From Rhizomicrobium palustre (lineage in GTDB: Bacteria > Pseudomonadota > Alphaproteobacteria > Micropepsales > Micropepsaceae), in contig NZ_JAASRM010000001.1 in NCBI RefSeq assembly GCF_011761565.1, forward strand, positions 3,720,139-3,784,138: 64,000 nt of DNA, written 5' to 3'. Position 1 is the stretch's first letter, and every line of letters starts with the position of its first letter. Shown piece by piece: positions 1 through 8,512 of this stretch. A program made the position numbers and the translations under genes. The notes beneath the pieces are model-generated. The model ran no database searches. It was not told the DNA's origin and worked only from the letters and a program-made list of their open reading frames with translations.

Positions 1-126
1 AACCGCTATGCGGACATCCTTGGCAAAGGCGATCCAAGTAGTTTTGGGCCATATGGAATTGGGCATAGCCATTCGGGGGCTCAGAAGACGGCGGGAATAT
101 ACCCGGGTAAAATTAGAAATCAATAA
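1..126 (+). CDS. Possible 3' end of an unidentified gene (partial)
   Basis: A frame open from the first base ends at a TAA at 124-126 and would encode the last 41 residues of a protein (starting NRYADILGKG, ending GKIRNQ). I recognise no family. A second frame, open from base 2 to a TGA at 176-178, is equally uninterrupted, so the coding frame is not settled. The first copy of a 14-bp direct repeat falls inside either reading. This may be a real gene end or simply intergenic DNA in front of the MerR gene. Confidence 0.25.
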   Translation, partial: NRYADILGKGDPSSFGPYGIGHSHSGAQKTAGIYPGKIRNQ

Positions 127-141
127 CACCCGGGTAAAATT
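101..141. promoter_or_regulatory. Two direct copies of ACCCGGGTAAAATT, possible operator
   Basis: The 14-bp word ACCCGGGTAAAATT occurs at 101-114 and again at 128-141, a start-to-start distance of 27 bp, which is between two and three helical turns. Each copy contains the palindrome ACCCGGGT. The pair lies about 140 bp upstream of the MerR-family gene. Identical spaced copies in a non-coding stretch suggest a regulator binding site. Which protein binds is unknown. Confidence 0.4.
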
Positions 142-279
142 GTGCGTGCTGGTCCCTACCCTGGATTTGCGGCTGTGACGGCGCCAATCGCGCGCCCTCG
201 CCCAAATCCCGCCAAAACCCGCTTGACCCGTCCCCAAGGTCCGCCTTCAGAGGTGTTGCGGTCGATTGAGACCTGACCG

Positions 280-1077
280 ATGAACAAGCTGATGACCACG
301 CCGTCCGATATCCATCTTAGCCCAGCCGAAGCCGCGCGGAAGCTCGGCGTCAGCGCCAAGGCGCTCCGTCTTTATGAGCGCCACGGGCTGGTGAAGCCGA
401 TCCGGGCCGAAAATGGCTGGCGGGCTTACGGGCCAGCTGAGATGGCGCGGCTGCATCAAGTGCTGGCGCTTAAAGGACTTGGCCTACCGCTCGCCCGGAT
501 CGGGACCCTGCTCCAAGGCCAATTCGCCTCGTTGGACGCTATTCTGGAACTCCAGGAAAGCGTACTGGCGCGCGATGTCGGCCGGCTCGGTCATGCGCTG
601 GAGCTGGTGCGGGCCGCGCGCGCCAAGCTTGCCACCGGTCAGGACCTCTCTGTCGACGATCTATCCAACCTGACGACGGAGACCACCATGACCGCAAAAC
701 CCACCGCCGAAGAGCTGAACGCGCTGTTCGACCCGATTTCGGCCAAGCATTTCAGCCCCGAGGAACTCGCCGAGATCAAGCAGCGCAAATTCGATCAGAA
801 CGCCGCAACCCAGCGCTGGGACGCTTTAATTGCCGAGGCCAAGGCCTTGATGAAGATCGGTGATCCCGCCTCGCCCGCGGCCCTCGATCTGGCCCGGCGC
901 TGGCGCGCGCTGGTGCTGGAGTTCACCGGCGGCGACAGCGCCGTGCAAGGCAAGCTTACCAGCGTCTGGAAGGAGGCTTTCGCAACCCCCGATGTCGCGC
1001 CGAAGCTGCCTTTCGGGCCGGAGCTGATGGGCTTTGTCATGCAGGCCCAGGCCAAGCTGAAAGAACTGGAAGCCTAA
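280..1077 (+). CDS. MerR-family transcriptional regulator with TipAS-like C-terminal domain
   Basis: A 265-residue cytoplasmic DNA-binding regulator. Residues about 10-75 form a MerR winged helix-turn-helix (AARKLGVSAKALRLYERHGLV, then GWRAYGPAEMARL). The C-terminal half, about 125-262, has the alpha-helical look of the TipAS antibiotic-recognition domain (FSPEELAEIKQRKF). In that family ligand binding switches a MerR activator of drug-response genes. The ligand here is unknown. ATG at 280 is used, but an ATG at 292 is also possible; neither has a strong ribosome-binding site. It is a single-gene unit: a strong hairpin follows its stop, and the spaced repeats at 101-141 lie upstream. Confidence 0.8.
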   Translation: MNKLMTTPSDIHLSPAEAARKLGVSAKALRLYERHGLVKPIRAENGWRAYGPAEMARLHQVLALKGLGLPLARIGTLLQGQFASLDAILELQESVLARDVGRLGHALELVRAARAKLATGQDLSVDDLSNLTTETTMTAKPTAEELNALFDPISAKHFSPEELAEIKQRKFDQNAATQRWDALIAEAKALMKIGDPASPAALDLARRWRALVLEFTGGDSAVQGKLTSVWKEAFATPDVAPKLPFGPELMGFVMQAQAKLKELEA

Positions 1078-1083
1078 ATTAAT

Positions 1084-1117
1084 GCGGCGGAGCCTTGCCG
1101 GTTGCGGGCTCCGCCGC
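1084..1117 (+). terminator. Hairpin terminator after the MerR gene
   Basis: A perfect 11-bp stem (GCGGCGGAGCC at 1084-1094, GGCTCCGCCGC at 1107-1117) with a 12-nt loop starts 6 bp after the MerR gene stop and is followed by TCTTAT. The T-tract is short, so termination may be partial. It also argues against the upstream TTG start of mazG at 1102, which would lie inside the stem. Confidence 0.6.
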
Positions 1118-1131
1118 TCTTATCATGGACC

Positions 1132-1932
1132 ATGAGTCTGCCCAGCAAAGACCTCCCCGGCCTCCTCGCTTTAATGGCTAAGCTGCGTTCGCCGGAGGGT
1201 GGCTGCCCCTGGGATCGCGAGCAGAGTTTCGCGACCATCGCGCCTTACACCATCGAGGAAGCCTATGAGGTCGCCTCGGCCATTGAGGAAAAGGACTGGC
1301 CGCATCTGAAAGAGGAGCTGGGCGATCTGCTGTTTCAGGTCGTGTTCCATTCCCAGATGGCGGCTGAGCAAGGCCTGTTCCGGTTCGAGGATGTGGTCGC
1401 GGCCATTGTCGAGAAGATGATCGTCCGCCACCCCCATGTTTTCAGCGATGCTGACACCCCGAAAGATGCCGTCGCCCAGACCGCGGCTTGGGAAGATTTG
1501 AAGCGCAAGGAACGCGCCGCCAAGCATACCAGCCTGCTCGCCGATGTTCCGAAAGCCCTGCCCGCGCTGACCCGCGCCGAGAAGCTTCAAAAACGTGCCG
1601 GAAGCGTCGGCTTCGATTGGGATAATGCCCGCAAGGTCCTCGACAAGATCGCCGAGGAGGCGGCCGAGGTTGTGGATAGTGTGGATAACGGTAGCGACCC
1701 CGCTCATGTCGAAGAAGAGATGGGAGATCTGCTGTTTGTCATGGCAAACCTCGCACGGCACTTGAAGATCGACCCGGAAGAGGCTCTACGCAAAGCGAAT
1801 CATAAGTTCGTCACCCGCTTCAGGCACATCGAAACGAGCCTTGAAGCCCAGGGCCGCAGCCCGGCCGAAGCGAGCCTCGGGGAGATGGAAGCGCTCTGGG
1901 TGGAGGCCAAAGGGCTGCCGAAGAAATCCTAA
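1132..1932 (+). CDS. mazG: Nucleoside triphosphate pyrophosphohydrolase MazG
   Basis: A 266-residue cytoplasmic enzyme that hydrolyses NTPs and dNTPs to monophosphates and pyrophosphate, with roles in nucleotide pool cleaning and, in E. coli, in modulating (p)ppGpp responses. Two MazG repeats are visible. The first carries GGCPWDREQ, then EEAYEVASAIEE and EELGDLLFQVVFH; the second carries EEAAEVVDS and EEEMGDLLFVMANLAR, the EExxE...ExxD metal-binding pattern. Length matches the 263-residue E. coli protein. I use ATG 1132, because the longer TTG start at 1102 sits inside the preceding terminator stem. It is convergent with hflX, as is common in alphaproteobacteria. Confidence 0.93.
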   Translation: MSLPSKDLPGLLALMAKLRSPEGGCPWDREQSFATIAPYTIEEAYEVASAIEEKDWPHLKEELGDLLFQVVFHSQMAAEQGLFRFEDVVAAIVEKMIVRHPHVFSDADTPKDAVAQTAAWEDLKRKERAAKHTSLLADVPKALPALTRAEKLQKRAGSVGFDWDNARKVLDKIAEEAAEVVDSVDNGSDPAHVEEEMGDLLFVMANLARHLKIDPEEALRKANHKFVTRFRHIETSLEAQGRSPAEASLGEMEALWVEAKGLPKKS

Positions 1933-1934
1933 GC

Positions 1935-2005
1935 CGTCATGGCCACCCTTGAGGCCGCCGTCCACGCTTAAACCGGGATGGCCGGGTCTAGGCCCGGCCA
2001 TGACG
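1935..2005. repeat. CGTCATGGCC-type inverted repeat element, copy 1
   Basis: CGTCATGGCC at 1935-1944 is mirrored by GGCCATGACG at 1996-2005, and the inner right half folds again (GGCCGGG-TCTA with GGCCCGGCC). The element begins 2 nt after the mazG stop codon and fills the convergent gap to hflX. Two related copies lie at 13441-13526 and 57159-57266. It probably acts as an RNA hairpin or terminator at transcript ends. Confidence 0.75.
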
Positions 2006-2011
2006 ATTGGA

Positions 2012-3427
2012 TTAAGACTCGGCTGCAACCGTCCGTTCGCGCGCCATTTTCTCGCCGAAGCGGTGCTCGAATTTCTCCAGCTCCGTAGGTGTGGCCGAGA
2101 GCGCCAGATCGACCGTGGCGTCGTCGTTATAGGTCTTCTCTATGACCTGACCGTGGCGATAGACCCAGGCCAGACCCTCGCCGTCACCAGCATCCAGGCT
2201 GAGAGAGAAGTATATGTTGGCGCCAGATATTTCGGCTTCAAACCTAGCTAAAAGCTGCTCCAGACCTTCGCCGGTGATAGCAGAGACCGCCACCTGACCA
2301 TCCGGGCGTTCATTGCGCTCGATGAGCCCGTCGCGGATTTCCGGCTCCAAAAGGTCGATCTTGTTCAGCACTTCCACGAAGGGGCGGATGCGATCGTCGC
2401 CTGCCGCTGCGGCAGCCGCACCGGGACCAGTTATCCCCGGTTCTATCCCCAGCTCAGAGAGTACTTTAAGAACGTCCACCTTTTGTGCCTCGGTCTCCTC
2501 ATGGGCGCAGTCGCGGACATGGACGATGAGGTCGGCTTCCAAGACCTCTTCCAGGGTGGCCCGGAAGGCGGCCACCAGCTCATGCGGCAGGTCAGCGATG
2601 AAGCCCACCGTGTCCGAGAGGATGACCCGTGTGCCGCCTGGCAGCTTCAGTCCGCGCATAGTCGGGTCCAGGGTGGCGAAGAGCACGTCCTTGGCCAGCA
2701 CCCCGGCATCGGTCAGCTTGTTGAAGAGGGTCGATTTACCGGCGTTGGTGTAGCCCACCAGTGCGATCACCGGGAACGGCACGCGCTTGCGGGCCCGGCG
2801 CTGGAGGTGACGGGTGCGTTTGACGCCCTCGATCTCGCGGCGGATTTTCGCCAGGCGCTCGCCGATCAGGCGGCGGTCGGTTTCGATCTGGGTTTCGCCC
2901 GGACCGCCCAGGAAGCCGAAGCCGCCGCGCTGGCGCTCCAAATGGGTCCAGGTCCTGACCAGCCGGGAGCGTTGATAGGAAAGATGGGCAAGCTCGACCT
3001 GCAACCGGCCTTCACGGGTACGGGCGCGCTCGCCGAAGATTTCCAGAATGAGCGCGGTGCGGTCCAGCACCTTGGCTTTCCAGGCCTGTTCAAGGTTGCG
3101 CTGCTGCACCGGGGAAAGCGCGGCGTTGACGATGACCACTTCAGGCGCGTCTTCGTCGGCTTCCTGGCGGGCATGGATGTCCGCGCCGATCTCCTCGACC
3201 TTGCCGGAGCCGATCAGGGTAGCGGGCGTGGGGCGGCTTAAGGGGACGATGTACTCGCCCACCACCACCAGCCCGATGGCCGCGGTCAGGCCAACCGCCT
3301 CGGCCAGGCGCGCCGCAGCATCGCGGTCGAGCCCGTCCAGGCGTGATTTCGGCTCTACATGGACGACAACCGCCATGCGCGGCCGCACGGTGTCGGTATC
3401 GCGTTCAGCACTCAATGGGGACTGCAC
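2012..3427 (-). CDS. hflX: GTPase HflX
   Basis: A 471-residue ribosome-associated GTPase. In the family it splits stalled or heat-damaged 70S ribosomes and shares an operon with hfq. The HflX N-domain includes the glycine-rich GGFGFLGGPGETQIE near residue 170. The G domain follows: G1 GYTNAGKS near 225, G3 DTVGF, G4 NKID. The start is GTG at 3427, 10 bp after the hfq stop. An ATG at 3376 (MAVVVHVEPK) is a credible alternative, since neither has a strong ribosome-binding site. A run of six alanines between G3 and G4 is an unremarkable linker. hfq lies directly upstream and the pair is probably cotranscribed. Confidence 0.95.
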   Translation of the reverse strand: MQSPLSAERDTDTVRPRMAVVVHVEPKSRLDGLDRDAAARLAEAVGLTAAIGLVVVGEYIVPLSRPTPATLIGSGKVEEIGADIHARQEADEDAPEVVIVNAALSPVQQRNLEQAWKAKVLDRTALILEIFGERARTREGRLQVELAHLSYQRSRLVRTWTHLERQRGGFGFLGGPGETQIETDRRLIGERLAKIRREIEGVKRTRHLQRRARKRVPFPVIALVGYTNAGKSTLFNKLTDAGVLAKDVLFATLDPTMRGLKLPGGTRVILSDTVGFIADLPHELVAAFRATLEEVLEADLIVHVRDCAHEETEAQKVDVLKVLSELGIEPGITGPGAAAAAAGDDRIRPFVEVLNKIDLLEPEIRDGLIERNERPDGQVAVSAITGEGLEQLLARFEAEISGANIYFSLSLDAGDGEGLAWVYRHGQVIEKTYNDDATVDLALSATPTELEKFEHRFGEKMARERTVAAES

Positions 3428-3437
3428 TCACTGATAA

Positions 3438-3686
3438 CTAAGCAGACTCGCCCGCGGTTTCCTGCTCCTGGAGCTGAACCGGCCCCATAGGCATGACCGT
3501 CGAGATGGCGTGCTTGTAAACAAGCTGGGCCTGGCCGTCGCGGCGCAGGAGCACGCAGAAGTTATCAAACCAGGTGATGTTGCCCTGAAGCTTCACCCCG
3601 TTAACCAGGAAGATGGTGACGGACGATTTGCTCTTCCGGACTGCGTTCAGGAAGGTGTCCTGCAGGTTTTGTTGTTTTTCGCTCAT
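3438..3686 (-). CDS. hfq: RNA chaperone Hfq
   Basis: An 82-residue Sm-like protein that forms a hexameric ring and anneals small RNAs to mRNAs. The Sm1 motif ([26 protein letters not shown]) and the Sm2 motif ([12 protein letters not shown], with the conserved KH) are both intact. The short acidic C-tail is typical of alphaproteobacterial Hfq. It lies directly upstream of hflX and downstream of the ntr block and the aminotransferase, the order known from Rhizobiales such as Brucella. In related bacteria Hfq is needed for nitrogen-regulated gene expression. Confidence 0.97.
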   Translation of the reverse strand: MSEKQQNLQDTFLNAVRKSKSSVTIFLVNGVKLQGNITWFDNFCVLLRRDGQAQLVYKHAISTVMPMGPVQLQEQETAGESA

Positions 3687-3813
3687 TATTGCTTACCCGT
3701 CTGGTTATTGGCCCCGCCTTTTTCGCGAAGCATAGTGGCCCCAACATAAGCCCTTATACGGCTTGTGCGAAACCCCTCGGCTAAAAGTAGCGCCAGGCGC
3801 TTGGGGCGAGGTT

Positions 3814-4686
3814 TCAAGCCTGTTTCAGATAGTGCGCTTGTAATGCCAAAGTCACTGGCCCTGGCGTGCCGTCGCCCAGATGAACGCCGTCAATCGCGAT
3901 TACCGGCATGGCGGCCGAGGTCGCCGAGGAGATGAACGCCTCGCGGGCGGCTTTCGCCTCCTTGACCGTAAAGGCGCGTTCCAAAACGGGAATTTGAAGG
4001 TGTTCTGCCACTTGAAGGAGCATCCGGCGGGTGACGCCCGGCAGGATGGCAGAGCTTAAAGGACGGGTGCGAAGCCGCCCCTCCAGGTCCACGATCCAGG
4101 CCGTGGTGGAGGCGCCCTCGGTCACAAAGCCATCCCGATCGACCAGCCAGACCTCTCCCGCACCCGCTTTTTTGCCTGCGGTTTTGGCGAGCGCATTGGC
4201 CAAAAGCTGCGTGGACTTGATGTCGCAGCGCCCCCAGCGTTCGTCCGCCAAAGTGATCACCGAGATGCCATGGCTCAGTTTTTTGTCGAGCGCGGCGGTA
4301 TCGAGGCGGCGAGCTGTCAGGATCACAGACGGTTTAGGCGGATTGTCCGGCAACGGATGATCGCGCCGGACTGACCCGCGCGTGACCTGGAGATAGACGA
4401 TCCCGTCTGTAAGGGTATTGCGGCGGACGATCTCGGAAAGTACCTGCTTGAAGGCGGCGCGGCTCATCGGCATCGCCATCGCGATCTCGCCGAGCGAGCG
4501 TTCCAGCCGGTCGAAATGTTCTTCGAGATCGAGGAGGCGCCCTGCCCTTAGGCGCCAGACCTCATAAACGGAATCGCCAAGCTGCAGCCCGCGATCCTCG
4601 ACATGCACGCCTGCCTCGCCATGCACGACATAGCGCCCATCAACATAAGCGATCCGCCCAGCAGGCTTACGCGGCGACCATTTCAT
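3814..4686 (-). CDS. dat: D-amino-acid aminotransferase (class IV PLP enzyme)
   Basis: A 290-residue fold-type IV PLP aminotransferase. D-amino-acid aminotransferase exchanges amino groups between D-amino acids and 2-oxo acids, giving for example D-glutamate and D-alanine for peptidoglycan. Visible features are the N-terminal YVDGRYVVHGEAGVHVEDRG, which is typical of the D-specific branch, a probable PLP lysine in CDIKSTQLLANAL near residue 157, and the C-terminal EGASTTAWIV segment. Branched-chain aminotransferase or aminodeoxychorismate lyase are the related alternatives, but the N-terminal motif and the position between ntrX and hfq favour Dat. The gene is 9 bp downstream of ntrX, so it is likely an operon member. 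Confidence 0.85.
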   Translation of the reverse strand: MKWSPRKPAGRIAYVDGRYVVHGEAGVHVEDRGLQLGDSVYEVWRLRAGRLLDLEEHFDRLERSLGEIAMAMPMSRAAFKQVLSEIVRRNTLTDGIVYLQVTRGSVRRDHPLPDNPPKPSVILTARRLDTAALDKKLSHGISVITLADERWGRCDIKSTQLLANALAKTAGKKAGAGEVWLVDRDGFVTEGASTTAWIVDLEGRLRTRPLSSAILPGVTRRMLLQVAEHLQIPVLERAFTVKEAKAAREAFISSATSAAMPVIAIDGVHLGDGTPGPVTLALQAHYLKQA

Positions 4687-4695
4687 TGCGCTTTC

Positions 4696-6111
4696 CTACA
4701 CCCCAACCCCTTCCCGACCGGTGATGCTGGAGCCGACGCCGAGGGATTTGAGTTTCCGGTGCAGGGCGGAGCGTTCCATGCCGATGAAGGCTGCCGTGCG
4801 CGAGATGTTGCCGCCGAAGCGGTTGATCTGGGCGATGAGGTAATCACGTTCGAAGATTTCCCGCGCCTCGCGTAGCGGCAGCGAGATGACGAGATCGCTG
4901 CGGCTGTTGCTTCCCCACTGCGCGCCCGCACCAAGATCAGACGGCAGAAGGTCGGCGGAGATGGCTTGGGCGGTATCGTCCGTGGCCAGAATAAGCAGGC
5001 GCTCGACGACATTCCTGAGCTGGCGGACATTGCCCGGCCAGGAATGGGCCTGCAGCACCGCCATGGCGTCGTCACCGATTTCGCGCATAGGAAGGCCGGA
5101 AGCCGCCGATAGCCGCTTCATGAAATGCTGCACCAGGAGCGGAATGTCGTCACGGCGCTCGGCGAGAGGCGGTACGCGCACCGGCACCACATTGAGGCGG
5201 TGATAGAGATCCTCACGGAACTGGCCCGCGGAGATCTCGTTGCGCAATTCGCTCGAGGTGGACGAAATCACGCGCGCATCCACCTGCACCCGGGTGGTGC
5301 CCCCTACCCGCGTAAAAGTCTGATCGACCAGAACACGCAGTACTTTGCCCTGGGTTTCGAGCGGCATGTCGCCGACCTCGTCCAGGAACAGCGTGCCGTT
5401 ATGGGCAAGTTCCAAGAGACCGATTTTGCGCGGTCCCTCGGCGGTTTCCTGGCCGAAGAGTTCGATTTCGATGCGATCGGGCTCCATGGTGGCGCAGTTG
5501 ACCGCCACAAAGGCATTGCCGGCGCGGCGTGAGCGGGCGTGCAAGAGACGCGCGAGCAGTTCCTTACCCGAACCCGGAGGGCCAGAGATAAAGACACGGC
5601 TATTAGTGGGCGCGATCTTCTCCACCGCTTGGCGGATTTGCGCCATCAGCGAGGACTGGCCGACGAGTTCGGTCTCATCGCCCGCCTTCAGCTTCAACTC
5701 TTGCACTTCACGCTTGAGGCGCGCGGCTTCCAAGGCACGTCCGACAACATGAATGAGCCGGTCCGCCTTGAAGGGCTTCTCGATGAAGTCGTAAGCGCCT
5801 TTCTTGATCGAGGCGACCGCGGTTTCGATGGTGCCATGACCGGAGATCATCACCACCGGCAGATCGGGGTGCTCGCGCTTGATCGCTTCCAGCACCTGGA
5901 TGCCGTCGAGGCGGCTTCCCTGCAGCCAGATGTCGAGAACAACGAGTTGCGGACGGCGCTGGCGCACAGCGTTAAGCGCAGCATCAGCATCGCCGGCACT
6001 GCGCGTGCCATAGCCTTCGTCGTTCAAGATCCCCGCGATCAGGTCGCGAATATCCTCTTCGTCGTCGACAACCAGAATTTCAGACGCGAGAGGCAATCCG
6101 TGTTTGCTCAT
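4696..6111 (-). CDS. ntrX: Response regulator NtrX
   Basis: A 471-residue partner of the NtrY sensor kinase, controlling nitrogen, redox and envelope genes in alphaproteobacteria. The receiver domain (1-120) holds the phosphoacceptor Asp in VVLDIWLQGSRLDG, a signature of NtrX. The AAA+ domain has Walker A GPPGSGKE and a Walker B-type FLDEVGDMP. The sigma-54 contact loop GAFTGA is absent: the matching region reads FGQETAEGPRKIGLL, as in other alphaproteobacterial NtrX proteins, so it probably does not activate sigma-54 directly. A Fis-type helix-turn-helix ends the protein (ISRTAAFIGMERSALHRKL). The start overlaps the end of ntrY by 32 bp, which suggests translational coupling. Confidence 0.95.
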   Translation of the reverse strand: MSKHGLPLASEILVVDDEEDIRDLIAGILNDEGYGTRSAGDADAALNAVRQRRPQLVVLDIWLQGSRLDGIQVLEAIKREHPDLPVVMISGHGTIETAVASIKKGAYDFIEKPFKADRLIHVVGRALEAARLKREVQELKLKAGDETELVGQSSLMAQIRQAVEKIAPTNSRVFISGPPGSGKELLARLLHARSRRAGNAFVAVNCATMEPDRIEIELFGQETAEGPRKIGLLELAHNGTLFLDEVGDMPLETQGKVLRVLVDQTFTRVGGTTRVQVDARVISSTSSELRNEISAGQFREDLYHRLNVVPVRVPPLAERRDDIPLLVQHFMKRLSAASGLPMREIGDDAMAVLQAHSWPGNVRQLRNVVERLLILATDDTAQAISADLLPSDLGAGAQWGSNSRSDLVISLPLREAREIFERDYLIAQINRFGGNISRTAAFIGMERSALHRKLKSLGVGSSITGREGVGV

Positions 6112-8362
6112 CGGTTAGACCTTTTTCACGCAAGTTCCGTTGTTTCAGCGGGAACACGAGTGACACCCGTGCTCCTTTCCCGTCTTCTGCGGCGTCTTCG
6201 AGGAGGATCTCGCCGCCATGGTCCTCCATGACCTTACGTACAATGGCAAGGCCGAGGCCGGTGCCTTTCGCACGCGTCGTAACATAGGGTTCGGTCAAGC
6301 GGTGCCGATGCTCCGCAGGCAGACCAATACCGTTATCGGTGACTCGGAATGCAACAAGCGAGTCGGACGTTTCTATGGCAACCAAGATTTTTCCTGGAAG
6401 ATCGTCGCCTTGGGCAAAGCGCGAGGCGATGCCTTCCGTTGCGTTCTTGATGATATTAGTCAGCGCCTGGCTGACCAAGCGCCCGTCGCATTCAAGATAG
6501 ACCATCTCCTTCGGCAGATCGGAGTCGAAGGTGATTTCCGGATGAGCTTCACGCTGCAAGAACAGCGGCTGGCTCACAAGTTCCTGCGCGCATTCGCGGC
6601 GCATCACCGGCGTCGGCATACGCGCAAAAGAAGAGAACTCATCTACCATGCGGCCGATATCACCGACCTGACGGATGATAGTGTTGGTGCATTGCTCGAA
6701 GACCTGGCTGTCTTCGCCGACACGCTCGAGATAGCGCCGCTTGAGGCGCTCGGCGGAAAGCTGGATCGGCGTCAGCGGGTTCTTGATTTCGTGCGCGATG
6801 CGGCGCGCCACATCGGCCCAGGCAGCGGTGCGCTGTGCGGAGACAAGATCGGTGATGTCGTCAAAGGTCGCGACATAGCCGGACGCTTGGCGGCCCTGCT
6901 CGCTTGTCACCTGCACCGAAAGCTGACGCGTGCTGGAGCCACGCTTGACGGTCGCCTCTCCGCTCGCCCGCCCCACAGGTTCCTGGATGGCGCGGCGGAT
7001 CAAGGCAGCAAGTTCGGGAACGGCTTCGGCGTAATGCTGGCCCTCAAGCTCTTCCGGCGCGGCATTCAAAAGGCGCGCGGCGGCGCGGTTGACGATAGTG
7101 ATCTTGCCATCGCCATCAAGGCCGATCACGCCCGCCGACACACCTGCAAGCACGGTTTCGGTGAAGCGGCGGCGCTCTTCATTTTGCTGGTTGGCGGCGA
7201 TCAGCGCGCCGCGCTGGGCATCAAGCTGATGCGTCATGCGATTGAAGGCGGCGCCCAGCGCGCCCATCTCATCGTCGCCGCGTTCGATCAGCACTTGCGC
7301 CTTGAGGTCGCCTTCGGAGACCCGTTCGGCCGCGCTGATCAGGCGTGAGATCGGGCGCACGATGCGATTGGCTGCCCAGAGGCCGAGCCAGATGGCGGCG
7401 AGCAGGATCACCATCGACACGGCGGCATAAAGGCTGGCGAAGGTGAAAAGAATGCTCGACTTGTTGCGCTCGGTCGCCTTGTACTGGTCGTAATATTCCT
7501 GGGTGCGCTGGTAATAGCCGATCACTTTGGGATCGACGGTACGTACCAGCACGAGATAGGCGTCATTCAGCGCCGTGAGGCGCACCAGCGCGTAGACGAT
7601 GCCTTGATCGGGCTTGCCATCGATGACGATGGTGCCGTCACGCGCAATATTCCAGGCTTCCGCAGTGGGCTGCGGTGCGGCGGCCAAATTGGGATTGCGG
7701 TTGTTGATTGGAACCGTACGCGACAGCACACCGCCGCTGGAATCGATGACGAAAGAGGCTTTCAAGCCGTGATTGCGCGTCATGTCTTGCAGCTTGGCAA
7801 AGAGAATGCCGAGCTGCACCTTGTCGGTCTTCCAATCGAAAATCTCGGGATCTTTTTGGAGCGCATTGGCGATTTCGCGCGCATCTGCCGTCAGGGTGCG
7901 TTCATGCTCGAGCTGATAGGCCTCGGCGACCTGGGCGCCGTTGCGGGCCACCTGTTTGACCTGGGAGGAGAACCACGCCTCCACCCCTTGATTGAGCGTC
8001 ACCGCAGCGAAGACCGCGACCAGGATGGTCGGGACCACGGCGATCAAGCTGAAGGTCATCACCAGCCGTGCATGGAGCTGCGAACCGGCATGGCCGGAGC
8101 GGCGCTCAGCCCAAAGCCGCACCAATCGCCACGCGATCAGGGTGCCCAGGGCCAGCACCATGGCGAGATTGACGAGCCCAAGTGCAATCAATCCCGGCGG
8201 CGTCCCGTCGGTCGGCTTCAAGGTCTTCAGCGAAAGATAGAGATAGCCGCCCGAGGCGAGCGACAGCAGGGCCATGCTTATGGCGAGCCAAGCAGGGCCG
8301 GAAAGCCCGCCTGCGCCCGTTAACTTTCGGCCCGATGTTTTTACGACTGTTGTCGTTGCCAT
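6080..8362 (-). CDS. ntrY: Sensor histidine kinase NtrY
   Basis: A membrane-bound sensor kinase of about 760 residues. Order of parts: two N-terminal transmembrane helices, a third near LVMTFSLIAVVPTILVAVFA, a periplasmic sensor region, a further helix (VSMVILLAAIWLGLWAANRI), a HAMP domain (RPISRLISAAERVSEGDL), a PAS domain, the HisKA box with the phosphorylated His in [15 protein letters not shown], and the HATPase domain with GTGLGLAIVRKVMEDHGG. I use ATG 8362 (MATTTVVKTSG) rather than the in-frame TTG at 8449, because the extra 29 residues look non-coding. ntrC lies upstream and ntrX overlaps downstream. Confidence 0.94.
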   Translation of the reverse strand: MATTTVVKTSGRKLTGAGGLSGPAWLAISMALLSLASGGYLYLSLKTLKPTDGTPPGLIALGLVNLAMVLALGTLIAWRLVRLWAERRSGHAGSQLHARLVMTFSLIAVVPTILVAVFAAVTLNQGVEAWFSSQVKQVARNGAQVAEAYQLEHERTLTADAREIANALQKDPEIFDWKTDKVQLGILFAKLQDMTRNHGLKASFVIDSSGGVLSRTVPINNRNPNLAAAPQPTAEAWNIARDGTIVIDGKPDQGIVYALVRLTALNDAYLVLVRTVDPKVIGYYQRTQEYYDQYKATERNKSSILFTFASLYAAVSMVILLAAIWLGLWAANRIVRPISRLISAAERVSEGDLKAQVLIERGDDEMGALGAAFNRMTHQLDAQRGALIAANQQNEERRRFTETVLAGVSAGVIGLDGDGKITIVNRAAARLLNAAPEELEGQHYAEAVPELAALIRRAIQEPVGRASGEATVKRGSSTRQLSVQVTSEQGRQASGYVATFDDITDLVSAQRTAAWADVARRIAHEIKNPLTPIQLSAERLKRRYLERVGEDSQVFEQCTNTIIRQVGDIGRMVDEFSSFARMPTPVMRRECAQELVSQPLFLQREAHPEITFDSDLPKEMVYLECDGRLVSQALTNIIKNATEGIASRFAQGDDLPGKILVAIETSDSLVAFRVTDNGIGLPAEHRHRLTEPYVTTRAKGTGLGLAIVRKVMEDHGGEILLEDAAEDGKGARVSLVFPLKQRNLREKGLTDEQTRIASRV

Positions 8363-8512
8363 ACCCAACCGCCAAAAAGCGGTGGCCCCCCTAAGTGGCA
8401 GCCAACGCTTCGGAAAAGGCCAGTGTAACGCAATCGACACCTGTTGCAAGAATGCAGCGGTGACAGCTTTGGGCCTGGTTAATTTGGCCCCGTTTTCCGC
8501 CTATTTCGCGGC

